A stretch of DNA of 64,000 bases, from positions 11,708,345 through 11,772,344 of the forward strand of contig CM024188.1 in the NCBI GenBank assembly GCA_013433145.1, read 5' to 3'. A program made the translations under genes and the position numbers. How positions within the stretch are numbered: position 1 is the first letter of the stretch; each line of letters begins with the position of its first letter. The notes beneath the pieces were generated by a model. It saw nothing but the letters and a program-made list of their open reading frames with translations. It was not told the DNA's origin and did not search any database. The stretch is from Ascaris suum (lineage: Eukaryota; Nematoda; Chromadorea; Rhabditida; Ascarididae). Of this stretch, positions 19,213 to 45,223 are shown piece after piece.

Positions 19213-22200
19213 CTAGAAAGAACAACACGATGAAGCAGCCATAGAAATAACCGACTATCTTCCTTGCGCCACAATTTGTAGCAGAAGTAAGCAACAAATA
19301 AGACAGTGTGCCCATAATTTTGTGGACTTCATCATTTGCGGCGTACAGTTCACTAATATGTTCAATTAGAGCATAACGACGGTAGCCGAGCTGTTGTGAA
19401 TAAAAAGATGCAATGTACTCATACCTTCTGCGATTCTCTCCTCAGCAAGTGAAGAACACCGAAACCCTTACCGCATTATTTACTTTTGAGATCGCAATCG
19501 TCATGCTTAACAAATGTGCTTGAGCATTTGATGTGCGCTAATCGAATGAGTCAGCGTAGTAGAGCTGTCAACCATAATTTTACAGCAAGCGTTTACACTA
19601 ATTACCATACGAAAACTGCAGTTGCAAACTGGGCGAATTTCAACGCGTACGTTGGCCATAGCAAAAAGCGTTTTCGAAATACTTGCGAAGAACGTGCTAT
19701 GTCTCACAAATGTTCGCTCTTTCAAAGGACCACTCGATTCGCTGCTGCTACAGTCCTAAATATGCACACTACAACCCACATTCGATCAACAAGTGTTGCT
19801 TGGTCGAACATCAGCCTCCAGAAACTAGGGGCCGTTATGCAACTCGAAACTGTCTAAGCTTGAAGTTAAAACCACTTCTCACGAAATAAAGTCTCGATGG
19901 CATGAGTCGTCAGTTTCCCAGCAATCGAGAGAAGACCATTTGGTCAGTCGAATCGAACGATCAACAACGCAATCGGAAGTTCGCTGCTTGCGAAATGGCC
20001 ACAAGATCATACCTCATCATCCGTCCCGTGAATGACGAGTGTAGGGCAACGCACATGAGGAATCTTCTCGATAGATGGGAACGCATCGCAGCACCATGTG
20101 CGCTGCGTGCCAGGAAATGCAACGCGCATGCCGGACATTAGTGGCGAGTGCAATATCAGTGCGGCCACCGAACCCTCCACGCTCGCCAAATCGACGCTCG
20201 GCACCGTCCCTACAGCAGGAACCTCTACCGTTTTACGGTTCAGTGAACAGCTATCAATTTCTTGTTCATAATACCTTCAGAGGAGACGAGACCATCAACG
20301 AAACCACCACTAGTGGTACGATATCACCTTCCCATCTACCAACACTTCCTTGCGTTTAAAAGCATCTCTGTACATCGATTCAGATTCAGTTACTAAGCAC
20401 AACACTGGTACAACATATCATCCCCTTATGGGCTTATCCGTATTTCGCTAATAAATCAGATTCACAGTTAGTCCCAATAACTAAGAATCAGAATTACGGT
20501 CAATCCCAGTTATTAATATACGAATGAAATTTTCTCGCTGGCAGAGCAAAATTCAAACGGCACTTGCACACCTATAGATTGTCCATAAAGAATGACTCGC
20601 TCGGCAGGCATCTGATACCGTGACTTCAGAGCAGCTAACGCGGCTGCTATGTCTGCATATAAATTCCTTTCAGACGGCTTCCCACCCGAACATCCATATC
20701 CTGAAGGAAACATTAATCCGCAAACGTTATCATTACCATTGCTGGCACCTTCTCTCACAGCGCTGCCATCATATAAACGCCTTCGTAAAATATGGCTGTC
20801 AAGAAGCTCATTCAAACGTTTAACTCCCTCATTGTGAGGAGGGAGGGTGGGGAAAGAAATTCATCCACCGAACGCAGGAGCGCATGGCTGATGCTTCCTC
20901 TAGCAGGGTCATTTAACGTCTTTGCGTTGCGCCATAAGTAGTCCCCTTGAAGCCATAAATCGTTTTCTTGGGGCTCTCTTCTTGCCTAGTTAAAAGATGG
21001 TAAATGTGAACCAAAAAGAACCAAAAACAGTAAATTCCCCAAGTTTTCAACGAGCTAGCTCAAATTCCTGTAATGAGTTTACGGTCAACAGAATAGACAG
21101 ATATCTGCAGCTTCAATCAAGCAAGACCTGCCTCTTCGCAATGCAACCGCGAATGAATGTTATGCTCACAACCGCCACAATATAGCAAGCTATTCGTTGT
21201 AAAGAAAAGTGAGAGTGTTTTAAAAAAACACTGATACTCATCACAGTGTGGATAAGCAACAGTGCATTTCATGCCTGACTGACTGTTGAACTTCTTCAGC
21301 AATTCTTTTCTACACGTAACATCATTCCCTCCTCTAAGCAAGTTTGGGGCAACTAGAAAAAATACCTCGGCGAGACAAAACATTTGAAACGTAGACGCGA
21401 AAAGAGCTCAAAACTTTCTACTTAACAGCTTCGAAACATTCAGCTGAAACATTTCAATACAGCTGGAGACCAAGAGTGTAAGGAAATGATGGGTATACAT
21501 ACGCACATCTTCCGTGTGCTGCAACCCTGCAAATCTGGCGCCTTTCCTTTTTGTTCCACAAACCAACAGCATCAGTAAAAGACTCCTACCCTTGAAAGAT
21601 ATAGCTGCGCTCGGTGAGTGAAGGAAAGGGAAGAGATGAGAGAAAAATGCCGGAAAAGCCTAGTTACCAAAGGGGACGAGGATACCTCCAACAAAGGATT
21701 CAAACCAACAAAGTAATTAGGCACCCGCACACAAGAAAGAGAATGTGTAATTCAAAACTCGAGTTCAGTTCACATCTTGCGGTTCCTTGGCGCACATGCT
21801 ACGTTGGGGCCATCATAAAAAAGTGGAAATTCCGATAAAAAAGCGTACCTGAATAATCGTAGCTGAAAACATTGCAACCGAGACGAAATCCAAGTCCATA
21901 ATAAAAACTGCACATCTGTCCCAAATCGACAGCGTTTCCATGCGAAAAAAGCAGCGTAAAATGCGCATCTCCACAAGGCTTCACATACATACAAGCTATT
22001 CGGTTCCTCAACATAAAACGAAGTCAACCAAAACACTGACACATTAAATGAGCCAAGTAGAAATCCTAACAAGGTAGGGGCCGAATGATGCGTTGCTTAG
22101 TGCAGGAGTTGGAAAAAAGACTGGAGATCAAAAGTGCAAAATGGTCAATCTAAAGAAGTGGTATTTTTCGAAAGTTTCAGGTCATGCATTCCCTCTCACC

Positions 22201-24418
22201 AATCCCGAGCGCATTACTACAGCCAAGAATAGCAAAACTGCATGCTTAGTGTTTGCTAAGGTATGAATTCAGCATAAGGTAGTTAATAAATGAGACGACA
22301 GCTAATCGTACCCCAGGCATTAACGTTCTACCTAGTCTGCACCGCTGACGCTCAGTGAATCTAAAACATGATGATCGCAGGGTCACGAGGGAGAAAATTC
22401 CCGCTATTTGCGAGCCCACTTTAGGTGCGAACTCAATATGACAGATACACTGCCATCGATGCTATCTCTTCTTTGGATCTTCGAAACAATGAAATGCGCC
22501 GATGACTCAGAGATGACAAACATCATACTCCTCGAATGTGATCCACCTTTTACCTACTCCCAACGCTGTGAGCTAGCATCGGAGGGAGGTCGCTTTAATA
22601 CATCTGGCTAACGTCTGATTGAGCATTTCGTGATCAAAGCCGGAGCGTTATATCGCGTAAAAATCAGATACACGTAAAAGAAGTAAAAAAGAACCTTCGT
22701 CTAGTTCGCGTATAGAATACATCCACGTTGCGAAGTTCATCGGACCCATGTGGCCAATCAGCGCGTCCTTCCACCAATTCAAGCGAGGTGCTGAAATATG
22801 TTACTGCAATGATACGTGTTTCTTCAGGCAGTACCAACTCGAAAAGACCTGCGATCAACTTAAAATAACCTATTTTCTGTCGCCAAATCGGTGACTTATT
22901 AGACTATGATGTTCACTTTTTGCAGTTCGCACTGCTGGCCTCTAAAATGCCTCCCAAAAAGAAACAATTTCGCCAAAAGGCCTCCTTTAAACGCTGATTC
23001 TGCTGCGACCATTCACAGCAGACGATGCTCATGATTTCAAACGTTCGGACCTCTTTAGCTCAAATCAACATCCTCTGAGAGTGACAATTCAATGAAAATT
23101 TTAACGCCGCTGACAAACTTCATAAACGTGTTCCGTGTTCTGCGGAATGAGTACTACCCTCTCGTTGCTTTATCTTCAGTAAAGTACGCTTGGATGGCAA
23201 GCCTATGCTTTGTTTCGAAATGATTTTAGAGTTCTTCACTGTATGCACGAGGAAGTAGACTGCCAAGAAATTCTTGGACTTCTCGTGTTGAGCAGCCCAA
23301 AAATAGAGCTACTAGCTATAAACAACGCCCTCTGTCGAAATAACATCATCTGAATCCCTTCACTGCTTCTTCTGAATTCAATCTTAGCTGAGGTGCTCGC
23401 GCAGCTTTTTGCTAGGAGCTACATCACTTTTGCTGCATTCAATGGTGGCTTCGTTGCTATAATAGCAGCCACTGATCCATAAAGCTATAAATGTTGCTCA
23501 TTTCTTGTTCAACCGGAACAGTTATAAGTGTCCACAAGATAACGTTGGTCACTTCTTCTGTGCCATAAAAAATATACTTCCTGTATCCCCCCCTCTGCCT
23601 AAAAAGAACCTCCCCCTTCCAATGCCACGAATAAAAAAGATCTGAGAATCATCAATCAAGCACATGAGTGTTATCGTGGCATTGAGTCTTTGCATATAAG
23701 CGAGTCTCCACAGCTCCCGTTTTCCCGAAGCACTCTATAATAATAATGGAATTACCTTCTGCGACTACTCCTCAGCTGCGATTAAATGTGAATCACAACA
23801 AATATAACTACAAAAATGATGGCATCAATGAATGCCCAACTTTGCATCAACTCAATTCGACGGTGATTGAAAAATAACTCCCCCATATGGTCAGTGCCCT
23901 TGTGGCTCGCTGACAGCGAACAGTATAAACGCAGTCCGCACAGCGCTATACAACGTGGACAACGAGCACATCGGTTGTTCATCAGGACTGTTCCTTCACT
24001 TCAGAAGATTTATTCAGCTTGCATTGAGCGTTCCGTTTTCTTACAAGCGGCCAGCACGATATATTCATTGCTTAACTTGTCCCTTAGATGTGGCCACAAT
24101 GGCTGCTGACCGAGACCATGAACAACTTTTGATAGCATTCTCGATTAAACGCTATCAAATGTAAGCACACTTGATTCAAACCCACTCGCTAAAAAAAATT
24201 TAAACAAAATTAAAAATAAGGAAAAATAAAAGAGCGTACTGCTGTGAATCATGCTGAACGATGCGATAGCTCGGTTCGGGTGGCATAAACGCCAGCTTGG
24301 AGACGATAGAAGAAGGAAGTGGAGGACAGCAGAAAAGGCAGCAAAGATCCTTGAGTGAAACCCTGCCAGCACCCTGTCCTCCCTGCCCCACTGCCGACGA
24401 TTCACTTGCCGACTGCAT
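19030..24418 (-). CDS. aho-3: ABHD17-type alpha/beta hydrolase (protein depalmitoylase), aho-3 orthologue, 6 exons
   Basis: Membrane-associated serine hydrolase that removes palmitate from proteins such as Ras and PSD-95 in mammals; C. elegans AHO-3 acts in sensory neurons in starvation-dependent behaviour. Joined exons (minus): 24418-24240, 22790-22695, 22006-21849, 20700-20572, 20209-20013, 19212-19030. Phases agree at all junctions and give 313 aa (human ABHD17A 310, ABHD17B 288). Seen: the S-acylation cluster [10 protein letters not shown] at 24-33, [21 protein letters not shown], the nucleophile in GQSIG (Ser186), the acid in HGTDDE (Asp252) and the base in GAGHND (His281). The start lies about 20 residues upstream of the human one. 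The symbol is by homology. Confidence 0.95.
20013..20209 (-). CDS. aho-3: ABHD17 exon 5 (catalytic Asp)
   Basis: Encodes [32 protein letters not shown] and LVIHGTDDE; the aspartate (252) of the triad lies next to the donor gtatga. Acceptor tgctgtag. Confidence 0.95.
20572..20700 (-). CDS. aho-3: ABHD17 exon 4 (catalytic Ser)
   Basis: Encodes [17 protein letters not shown] and ends [10 protein letters not shown], whose serine (186) is the nucleophile; the final glycine codon is split by the donor gtgtgc. Acceptor tccttcag. Confidence 0.95.
21849..22006 (-). CDS. aho-3: ABHD17 exon 3
   Basis: Encodes [14 protein letters not shown] and [14 protein letters not shown], then a CNVFSYDYS segment, almost identical to human ABHD17B. 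Acceptor tatgttgag is off-consensus but the frame demands it; donor gtacgc. Confidence 0.93.
22695..22790 (-). CDS. aho-3: ABHD17 exon 2
   Basis: Encodes [15 protein letters not shown] then [10 protein letters not shown], matching the human LSERADW and FMTRTSKG region with identical spacing from exon 1. The acceptor acatatttcag at 22791 is strong. The frame stays open upstream to 22858, but the phase left by exon 1 and the human length both favour 22790. Confidence 0.88.
24240..24418 (-). CDS. aho-3: ABHD17 exon 1 (start, palmitoylated Cys cluster)
   Basis: Residues 1-59 plus two bases: a Gly/Ser/Gln-rich lead, then [13 protein letters not shown] (cysteines 26, 27, 30, 31) and [11 protein letters not shown], matching human [14 protein letters not shown] and KLAFLPPDPTY. 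Donor is CA before gtacgc. Confidence 0.93.
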
Positions 24419-24446
24419 TGATGCAATTCACCATTAGCGAGTCCTG
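24419..24446 (-). promoter_or_regulatory. Probable splice acceptor and short leader before the ABHD17 start
   Basis: On the minus strand gaatttcag ends at 24444, leaving a 25-base leader before the ATG at 24418. This is the usual arrangement of a nematode trans-splice site, or else the end of a 5' UTR intron. The leader contains an earlier ATG (24434-24432) opening a 10-codon frame that ends at 24402, overlapping the main start in another frame. Confidence 0.45.
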
Positions 24447-27400
24447 AAATTCAAACTTATCAGGTCTATGGTGCAACATCAACCGGCAGGCTCTCGCCAG
24501 CAAAACCCTCTTTCCAAAGTGATCGAAAAATTACCGTTGAGGAAATATAAGGGAATGTTTAGCAGCAGCAAAACCATTGGAATCGTGAGAAGCAGAACAC
24601 TCAGAGTTAGAACAACGTTCGTTCACGGAATCACAATATTGGTATAGTGGTTGAAATATCCTAAACACAAACCGAAAATGCATCAGAACGGAAAGAGAAA
24701 TTATGAGGAAGTTCCAAGTTATAGGAAAATTTACTCCTATTCGTTCAACTTATGAACCATCTCAATCCGCCCTCAACCCTCGCTTCTCCGGCAATTCATT
24801 TTATGAACTCGTCGTCCAATCAACAGATATTGCCGCTTAAATCCGGTCACGCGAACAGGCCTAGATTTAACCTGCAACTGCACTGAGGAAACCACTTCCA
24901 ATCTCGAGTAAGTTAAACTCCTTTGCCTTATATGAACAGAATTTAACATATCCGCACAGTGTCGAGCATTAAATCTGGCCCTGATCATGCTCGCAGTCGC
25001 GGTAGGGAATGCAGCCGGATTTAACCGCAACCCCCATCGAAGAAGGGAAATATGATTCCAAGCATAAAATCACCACTCAGTAAAAAAAAATGACGGGAGG
25101 AAAATAAGCTTTGTAGGAAGTACTTTAGGACGTAGATGAACGTTCAGTGAGTGAATGAATGAAGAAAGAAATATGACATCAAAGTTATGAAAATATGGAC
25201 AGCAAATGAACGAACACTGCAATTAAATGGTACGATGTACGCATTCGCAATTTCATCCCACTGTGAAACGTCAATAACAAAGCATGTACCATTACGTTCT
25301 AGTCAAATCCACTGTTCGCACAAAAATTCTAATAAAGATCTGTTCTGGCGAACCGTACTGCATCCCAACCAGTTATAAAATGCGACCTGCCGATCATCAT
25401 AAAATGTGCGCAATTTTGTGGCACACTCAAATACCCATAACTCCATTTTTTATAACTTAAACACATTACTAGTGACTGCCCAGTGGATACTATGGCAAAT
25501 AGAAGACAGAAACATGCATAAAGACATCACGTCGCTACGATACGCATTGGCCATGCAATCGTAAAAGCACATAACGGAACGGATTACAATTAACAACGCG
25601 GCTAACTAAATACTAAAATGGAAAAGAGACCGTTAGAAAGCTATAGATTCTTAAGTTCAGGTTCTCTTGTACAGAGGGTTTGCAGCTGGGGAGGGAAGAG
25701 GAGGTAAGAATAAGTTTATTACCTCTGATTGCATCCACATAAAAAACTCGGCGACTCGGATCTACGCAAAAGAATCTATCCGAAATTAGAAGAGGGAAGT
25801 CTGATTGACAGGCCGACAGAGGGTGCGAACACTTTCTCGAATTTCCAAGCAGAGTAAAGAACCTTTTTTAATGGAGTTAAATCCATATTAATAAGCGTAA
25901 GGTTTCAACAGTAAAGGTAAAATTTACGCATCGCTTCAGAATTTCAGAACTACTGCTTTAGGGAGTTCCTTCTCAATCAGACACAAGTGAAGGAGAATGG
26001 AGAGGGGGATTTTGACATTTTGAGCCACTCTTAACTCCATCTGTTTGTAATAATGTGCCAGTGGGTTCTCAGGTGAATCGGAAAAGAACCTTTGTATAGA
26101 GCATGGACAAATCAATCAAAGTACAGTGGGGATGTTGGCTGAAAAGTTCTACACACCTGGTGGCTTTTTTGTCAAGTTTAATTAAGCAGCAGTGAGGAAA
26201 GGCAACCGCCTTGCAGAACCATCGACGAGAATCCCAATAAGTCGAACATCGCAAAAACGATGGACAAAGTGCTGACTGCAGGTTAAATTTAGTTCCACTC
26301 GAGGGTGAAGACCACCCAGAAGGAAGCATTTCCCTGTCAGCCAAAATAAATCTTGAAAAACCACTTCTTACCATCGCCTGTTGAATTAACGTCTTTCGCG
26401 TCCGCCGATCGCTACGAAAAACATGCCAAAATGGAACGACAATATACCATGAGCGCGCCCTGACAGTGATTCAGGCTTTTGAAAAAAAAAACCAACACAC
26501 CGATATCGTCAAGGAACGCCACACTACGCACGCTGATGACAGGGCACACAGGGAGAGGGTGCTAGAGAAAGAGAGAGTACGCGCGCACTTGTGGTCAATT
26601 CTTTTGCGCCGTTTACGGTTTCGCAAAAACAAGAAAGTATGGAAACGAAATAGGTGTTTTTGTAAATGAAACAGCAAAAGATTGCAAAGGTGGGAAAGGA
26701 CGGTCGTTTGGTGCAGAATAGAGCAAAGGAAGCACCGATTCAAGTGAATGAAATTCATAGCAATATAAGAGAGAATTTACAAGTGGCATGAAAAAAATGT
26801 GCAGATTGCATCGTCGTATATGAATAAGAAAGCACTCGATGGGTGCATCGGTAGAGTTTAGCCGGAAATGTTTTCATAGAGCGTTCTTAAACGAAGAACA
26901 CTTGTCACACTGAGTACACCTGGTGGCGATGCATTCCGACAGTATACGGCTCTAATAAATTAGAGCACCAGAAAATGCGCGTTCCTCAGTCTCTTCTCAT
27001 GCCTTGTATAAGGAGGGATTTATACTGTGAAGAGTGTTGAGTATCATTTCTGAAGAGTCTAGGTCGAGGGTACTATCGGTTATGTGTCACGATGGAAATC
27101 CAAACATGCCGCTCACTATAAATGTGTATATTCAAAGACAGGCTTAATCTGCTTCAGGAGCAAATCCAAGGAGGGACTGACTCTGTTATCGCAAGCAAGG
27201 ATCTATGCACTAGTGTGACTCAGTAAGTGGAGCAATCTATTATACGCTATTTTCAATACTTGCATTTATCTATCTAATCTAATTTTAAGCTAGAATCGTT
27301 GAAAAATTCAAGTCTTTAACGTATACAAAACCTCAGATCATCTCCATTACATGCATCCCACGTCCCTTCAAGGAATGGGTCGGAAAATTTTAGGCGTTGG

Positions 27401-28290
27401 TCGTCGCAGTTCCACCTGGTCAAGGACGGGAGAGGCTGGAGAGTGCATCCCTGCGAAGGTCCAGTGATACTTCAATTATTCAATATGAGATTAAGAGAAA
27501 TTGAATTAGGAAATCTTGGAAAGCTAGTGGAAACGCAATGTGTGGAACATCCTTCTTGAAGATCTCGGTACTATCCAAGAAAGAAGTCTTGTAAACGATA
27601 TGTGCTTAAGCCAAAAAGAAGAAAGTCTAACTGATTTACTGCTAACAGAACGTTGGAAAATACATAGCAAAAATATGTTTTAAATATGCGCCTCACTATA
27701 CCTTGCCAGCTTCTGTAAGAGGGCATTATGATGGCGTGGCGCCTGCACGTACGTAATGCCTGTGTCGTAAGTGACGTATGCGCGTATATTACTTACGTCT
27801 GTTTTTCTGGTCGTTGGCCACAAGAGCTGTAAGGATGAATTTCGACTCTGGATTCAGGCAGTGGATCACCTCCTGCTTCAAAGTGTGGCGGGAATGACTG
27901 ACTGCTTCGTGAGCTGCGAAAAAGTTAGCATCCTTAATAATTACGTATAGAAATTTGTTCTACGATGTTTCGGATACGGCTAACAAAAAGATACTTCGCT
28001 GAGGATTTCAAAACTGTCGATGTTGTAGACAATGCAGTATGAAGGGTTTTGTCGTTGTCTGTGTATATGTGGCAACAGTTCGACCACTGGTCTAAAGGGC
28101 AAGGCGGATGCCATGCCATCTCTATGCCGCCTTTTTTATGCGCTTTTGCAAATTTGCATCTGCATAAGCAGCATAATGGCGTTGCATTTTTGCGTATTTA
28201 TATGTGTGCCACTCCATCTCTTTTAGGAGTTTCAACTAGGGAGTCAGTGAAGCTAGGGCTAAGAAATTTGGCTTTGTCGTACTCCCCACA

Positions 28291-28306
28291 CCCCCCCCCC
28301 CCCCCC
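28291..28306 (+). repeat. Poly-C run
   Basis: Sixteen cytosines in a row preceded by ccccaca; a simple homopolymer, G-rich on the minus strand. Confidence 0.8.
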
Positions 28307-31300
28307 ATAACAACACAGTGACTCGTCAACTTCGAAAAAATTATCAAACGTTGAAAATACCTAAACATCTGAGGTGTATTGCCATCGCCTGTGTGCATTT
28401 TTTCAACCGGTCGGATCTTCATTTTACACTTGTCAGGTTGTTGCAAAAAAAGAAAATAGTTACGGTGCTTTTTGAAAGATTTGCATGAGCACTCGCACCA
28501 CTTAAAATATGAGTGCATTATTCGTTATTTTTTATTCAGTATTTTATGGCCTGTATTGTTTTATTGTCGTATTGTTGTGTGGTTATGTGTTTTATAGTCG
28601 TCGCAACATAAAAGCTTTAGATCATTTGAATAACGGCAGCGCAGTTCACTAGAGGGTTACCCAAATTACATCAATCAATCCTATGAGCCACGCTTGTGCT
28701 TCTTAAATATCATCGGTCTTGGATACATATGCACTGTGGCTGATTCAGTCGAACAACACAAGGTAATATATTATCTCCTTCACTTAAACTCGACGAAAAA
28801 TTTTAAGATTTTCCTCATTAAACCTTTACACCCCCTCCCCCATAAATATACATGTCGACCGGCGAAATGCCCGTTTCCCGCGATAATTGCCCGTCTCCAA
28901 GACCAGTGATAATTCCGACGTCATAACACAACCTCAAAACCTTTCCCGTCGTCGATGTACACCACATTAGTTTAAATTTTGTGATTGAATGCAATGATCC
29001 AGCCGCTCACGAAAGAAATGAGGTGATTACTGTAGACCGTCCAGATAGAAAACCATACTGTGCAGAACAGTAAGTTTACAGGATGCAGACAGGAAATACC
29101 TCATTAGAGCGTCTTTCATCATGATTTCTATAACATTACAAACTGATGATGTGGATCTTACCAGCCAATAATTTTCGGCAGATGTAGGCGGAAACTTTTG
29201 ATAAGGGCTGACGATGACATTTTCCCACGCCAAAGAGATTAAGCAATATGAAACAGTTCTCTGAGAAACTGTGCTCAGAGGAACTGAGACCCTGGCTGCA
29301 GTATGTTTATGAACTGAAATGATATGCTATCTGGAGTCCGTGAGAATCTATTGCCAAGCGGGTTATTGCAGATGTCGTGCTAACATCTGCCTGTCAGGCC
29401 GATACGTCATAGTGGAAAGGACGTTCTGCAGAAAGTCGTCATCTTGCTTAGAAGCACTCGCGAAAAAATTTTGAATAGCTTGCACTTGGTGCGGTTTTCA
29501 ACAACCGTACCTAATTCTCTATAGTCAAAGAACGCTGACCTCCTGTCGAGTATTAAGTTTGTCATTCATATATCTGTTGAATGACTTTTTTCTACCATTT
29601 TTTCCCGAAGTGTGTGCATTTGAATATCATATCTTTCGCACATTTAGGGAACGCTTCTTGACTATCTGCCTAATGAGGCTGAAACCAGAGGAAATGCTTC
29701 TTCACAATCATCTGCTGAGCATAGTCAGGCATTACTTGATGGGTGAATTGTTCTAGAGGAATACATAAATTGATAGTATTATTTAAGTGATTAATGCACT
29801 TGTTGCATCTCGCGCTGATACCCGAATAATCGTCGAAATATGCATTCTAGTCTAAATTTATCAGCACAGTATTTGCCTCATCCAATCACATTTCTGGAAA
29901 TTACGATGAATATGATACTGTTGAATGGGAGGCAAAGAAATAACTTAAAATGAAATACTAGTATGGCCACCTATGAAAAAATTGGCTCCAGCGCAAACTT
30001 CGTTCACGAGCGAGACGTTGTTCGTGTGTAAGAGATCAGTGACACTCCTCTCAAGGGTAGAGTCGATGACTAAATTAACCAGACTACACTGCCTAAAGGT
30101 AATTTACTATGCGTAGAAAGTCGTTTGCTTACAAATGACAGATGTTAAAGTCATCTAAGACCGTATACGAATAACTAATACATCACATATCTACGAGTGA
30201 TTCAAAAATATCTCCACTTTCAGAAACAGAACAATGTGTCTATTGTAAACAACCGATGAGGTGCAATTCAGTACCGCATATAAAAGTAATACAAAGTAAT
30301 TCACAAACGAAGTAGAATCTCTTTTTTTCAGCTGCGATCCAGGAAATGTTTTTTTAAATTTAAAATTGCCATGTCACCGTCATTCTTCTTCACATCAGAC
30401 GAACGATCACATCGGAAAACACGTAGAGTCCATAGAAAGAAGTAGTGGCATTTAACATTTTAGTGGATCTTTTCACGCACTTTCTGCTGCATTTATGAGG
30501 ATTTCTGTTTTTTTTTTTCAACGATCCTCTGTCCTCCTCTCAATTTTTAGAGCCGAAATTATGTCGTGTAATATGCGTAATGTTATGATCGCAATCATAT
30601 TTTTATTAATGAACAAAACACATCAACGCGACTAAAATATTGCAGAGATCAACGGAAATATACAGTGGCATGTGCTTTCAGATAAACCGCTTTTTGAAAT
30701 TATTGCGCAAAAAGTATGACGATTAAGACAAACTAAATTTGATGGTTTCCAAATACCCTCTCTAACCTCCTCTCCTCCTATCTTCCCACACCCCAACTAT
30801 AAAAGAAACGAAGCAAAGCTGATGCACGGACTTGATGGCTGTACTAAAGCGTGAAGCAAAACGCTTTGTTTTTATTCTTTAAACACCTACTCTATTGTGT
30901 CGCATAAATTCTTCATCAAATACTGTTCCATGGTTCGGCGCATCAATACTGCCATGTGGGGTTGGGGGAGGACGGCTCTAATTAAGGAAATAAACAGCCG
31001 TACTTTCATAAATGATTCTAAAATCGATCACTTCTCGCTTAATTTTCTCACCTTTGCATCGCAATATATATATATGTTGCACATATTTGACACATTTATT
31101 TTACAGCTATTTTTTTTCGATAGCAACACTGAATCGAGAGGTTATCGAAAACTGTTACTTCCCCTACAGCACTGGCGAGGAAATATTGAATATCTGAGCA
31201 AAAACCACCGCCAACTACAATAATAGAACACTCACTATTAGAAAAACACTCATCTAGTAGAAAAAACAGTGAATTTAACGGCTCCAGGTATTTTCACAGC

Positions 31301-32691
31301 TCATTGGGAAAGCTCCCAAACAACCGAACAGGCGGAATCTGAACCGGCTGAATTGCAGAAGTACTCATCGGCAGAGATAAGTAAATGTTTGAGCTGTCGT
31401 GTACTATGCCATTTCAAAAAGGTCTAATGATTAATATTGCATAATAACCCTTCGCAGTGCTTCTGTGATAAAAATGCTTCAAATTCATAACCATCACTGT
31501 AAGATTTTCTAAACGAGTGGCGTAGCCGATCAGCAACTTAACTCACTTCGTGCCTTTCACCTACGATTGCGTTGAGTGCACAATTGCAAATTCCACTTTC
31601 TATTTTCTTCCCTTTATGAGAAGTTTATTGCCCATACGTTTTTCCATTTCGATGATGTACAAGTTTTTTTGCCAAACAAAACGCTGGTAACTTGAGCATT
31701 GTGCATAAGTCAAGAAGCGTTTTTGAAGAAGGCAATTGTTGTAAAAGAAAACCTACGTTGGATTGCAGAAGAACAGCGAACAGATAGCGCTTAAACCATC
31801 TGAAGAGAACATTTTGAAACCCTGGATGAGCTTATAGGGCTGCTCTCCTACTTTGCCGGCTTTTTGTTTTTTCTTATGCCTATCGGCCAAGAATGGTGGA
31901 TGACCCCTATTTTTTTTTCAGCATTCCGCATGTTTGGTCGTGGAAGTATTATCACTCGTGAAATCTAAACTCTAGATCAATTGAAAAGGTTTAGTGTCAT
32001 TATTGAGTGCTCATGTTGCACCTTTGATAACTGCGCATTTCTACTTGATTAAGAGGACTTATCGTCCTGTTTTTTTTTTTTCCTGCCGTTTCGAGGTGAG
32101 AGAAAAGAGAGCGAGAAAGGAATTAAGTTCATCTATTTTTTTCAACGTTCGCGTTAAACGACCTTAGGGCATTGCATGCTCTACCTTGAACATACGCAAA
32201 TCTGTGTATCCATTCAATGAGGGATGGATGGGTGCTATATCACCTATCTTTACGCCAACACGTAAACATGCTATTGAGAACGCTCCTTGTGCACTGTAGC
32301 GCGGTGCTTTACCATTAATTCACGAAAAGGAAGAAGTGAGCTTCACCTTTAGGTTTTTTTGCTTTATTGACTTTTGTTGCTCAAAAATTCTTAAAAAGCT
32401 CTGTCATGCCATAATTTGGTTGTATGGCTATGTGGAAGATTTTATATCCGCTGTGTCATATCGACCTGTTGAATAACACAGAAGAACATTCGAAAAGAGG
32501 GAAGTAGTGATTTTGTAGTGTTGGATTTGTGTTGCGCCATATTTCGATCACCTGCTCATTAGGTGCAATTATTAAAATATATGCAGAGCACATGCCACAT
32601 CGTAACCCTATATTGCGAGACTATGTAGTTAATGATTATGAAACGATGTACGGTGAGTGCTTTAAAGCGTGCTGTGGTAATGCAGTGACCG

Positions 32692-32697
32692 TTTATT
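32692..32697 (-). terminator. Candidate poly(A) signal of the serotonin transporter gene
   Basis: tttatt on the plus strand is AATAAA on the minus strand, about 250 bases after the stop codon at 32945. Position is typical of a nematode 3' UTR. Confidence 0.5.
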
Positions 32698-32944
32698 GCC
32701 ATTAGACAACTATCTTCTTTCTGTCCTCATGGCTGTGCAAAGAAATAATTTTTAGTATACATTGTTCACTACTGAAGATATTTAAAACCACTTGCACTAA
32801 AGATGAAAACGGGGAACATTTGTACGTGTTTGTTATGAACCTTTCAATCGTCTATGGAAACAATAGAGTGCTCTTTGAATTGTTGCACGCAAACGAGGGG
32901 CTTCTTCTTTGGTGCTCACCTATGAAAACTCTCCAAACAGAGCC

Positions 32945-45223
<12,279 letters not shown>

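Larger units (their letters stand above)
24447..32944. other. Intergenic region between ABHD17 and the serotonin transporter
   Basis: 8.5 kb without a recognisable gene. Open frames (for example 26069-26374 minus, 30897-31223 plus) are composition-driven and match nothing known. Holds the presumed ABHD17 promoter at the left, a C-run at 28291-28306, a candidate poly(A) signal for the transporter at 32692-32697, and no transposon ends I could identify. Confidence 0.6.

Noticed and set aside
22791..22858. Upstream extension of ABHD17 exon 2 to 22858
   Set aside because: The frame is open, but the exon 1 phase and the spacing in human ABHD17 both require the acceptor at 22791.
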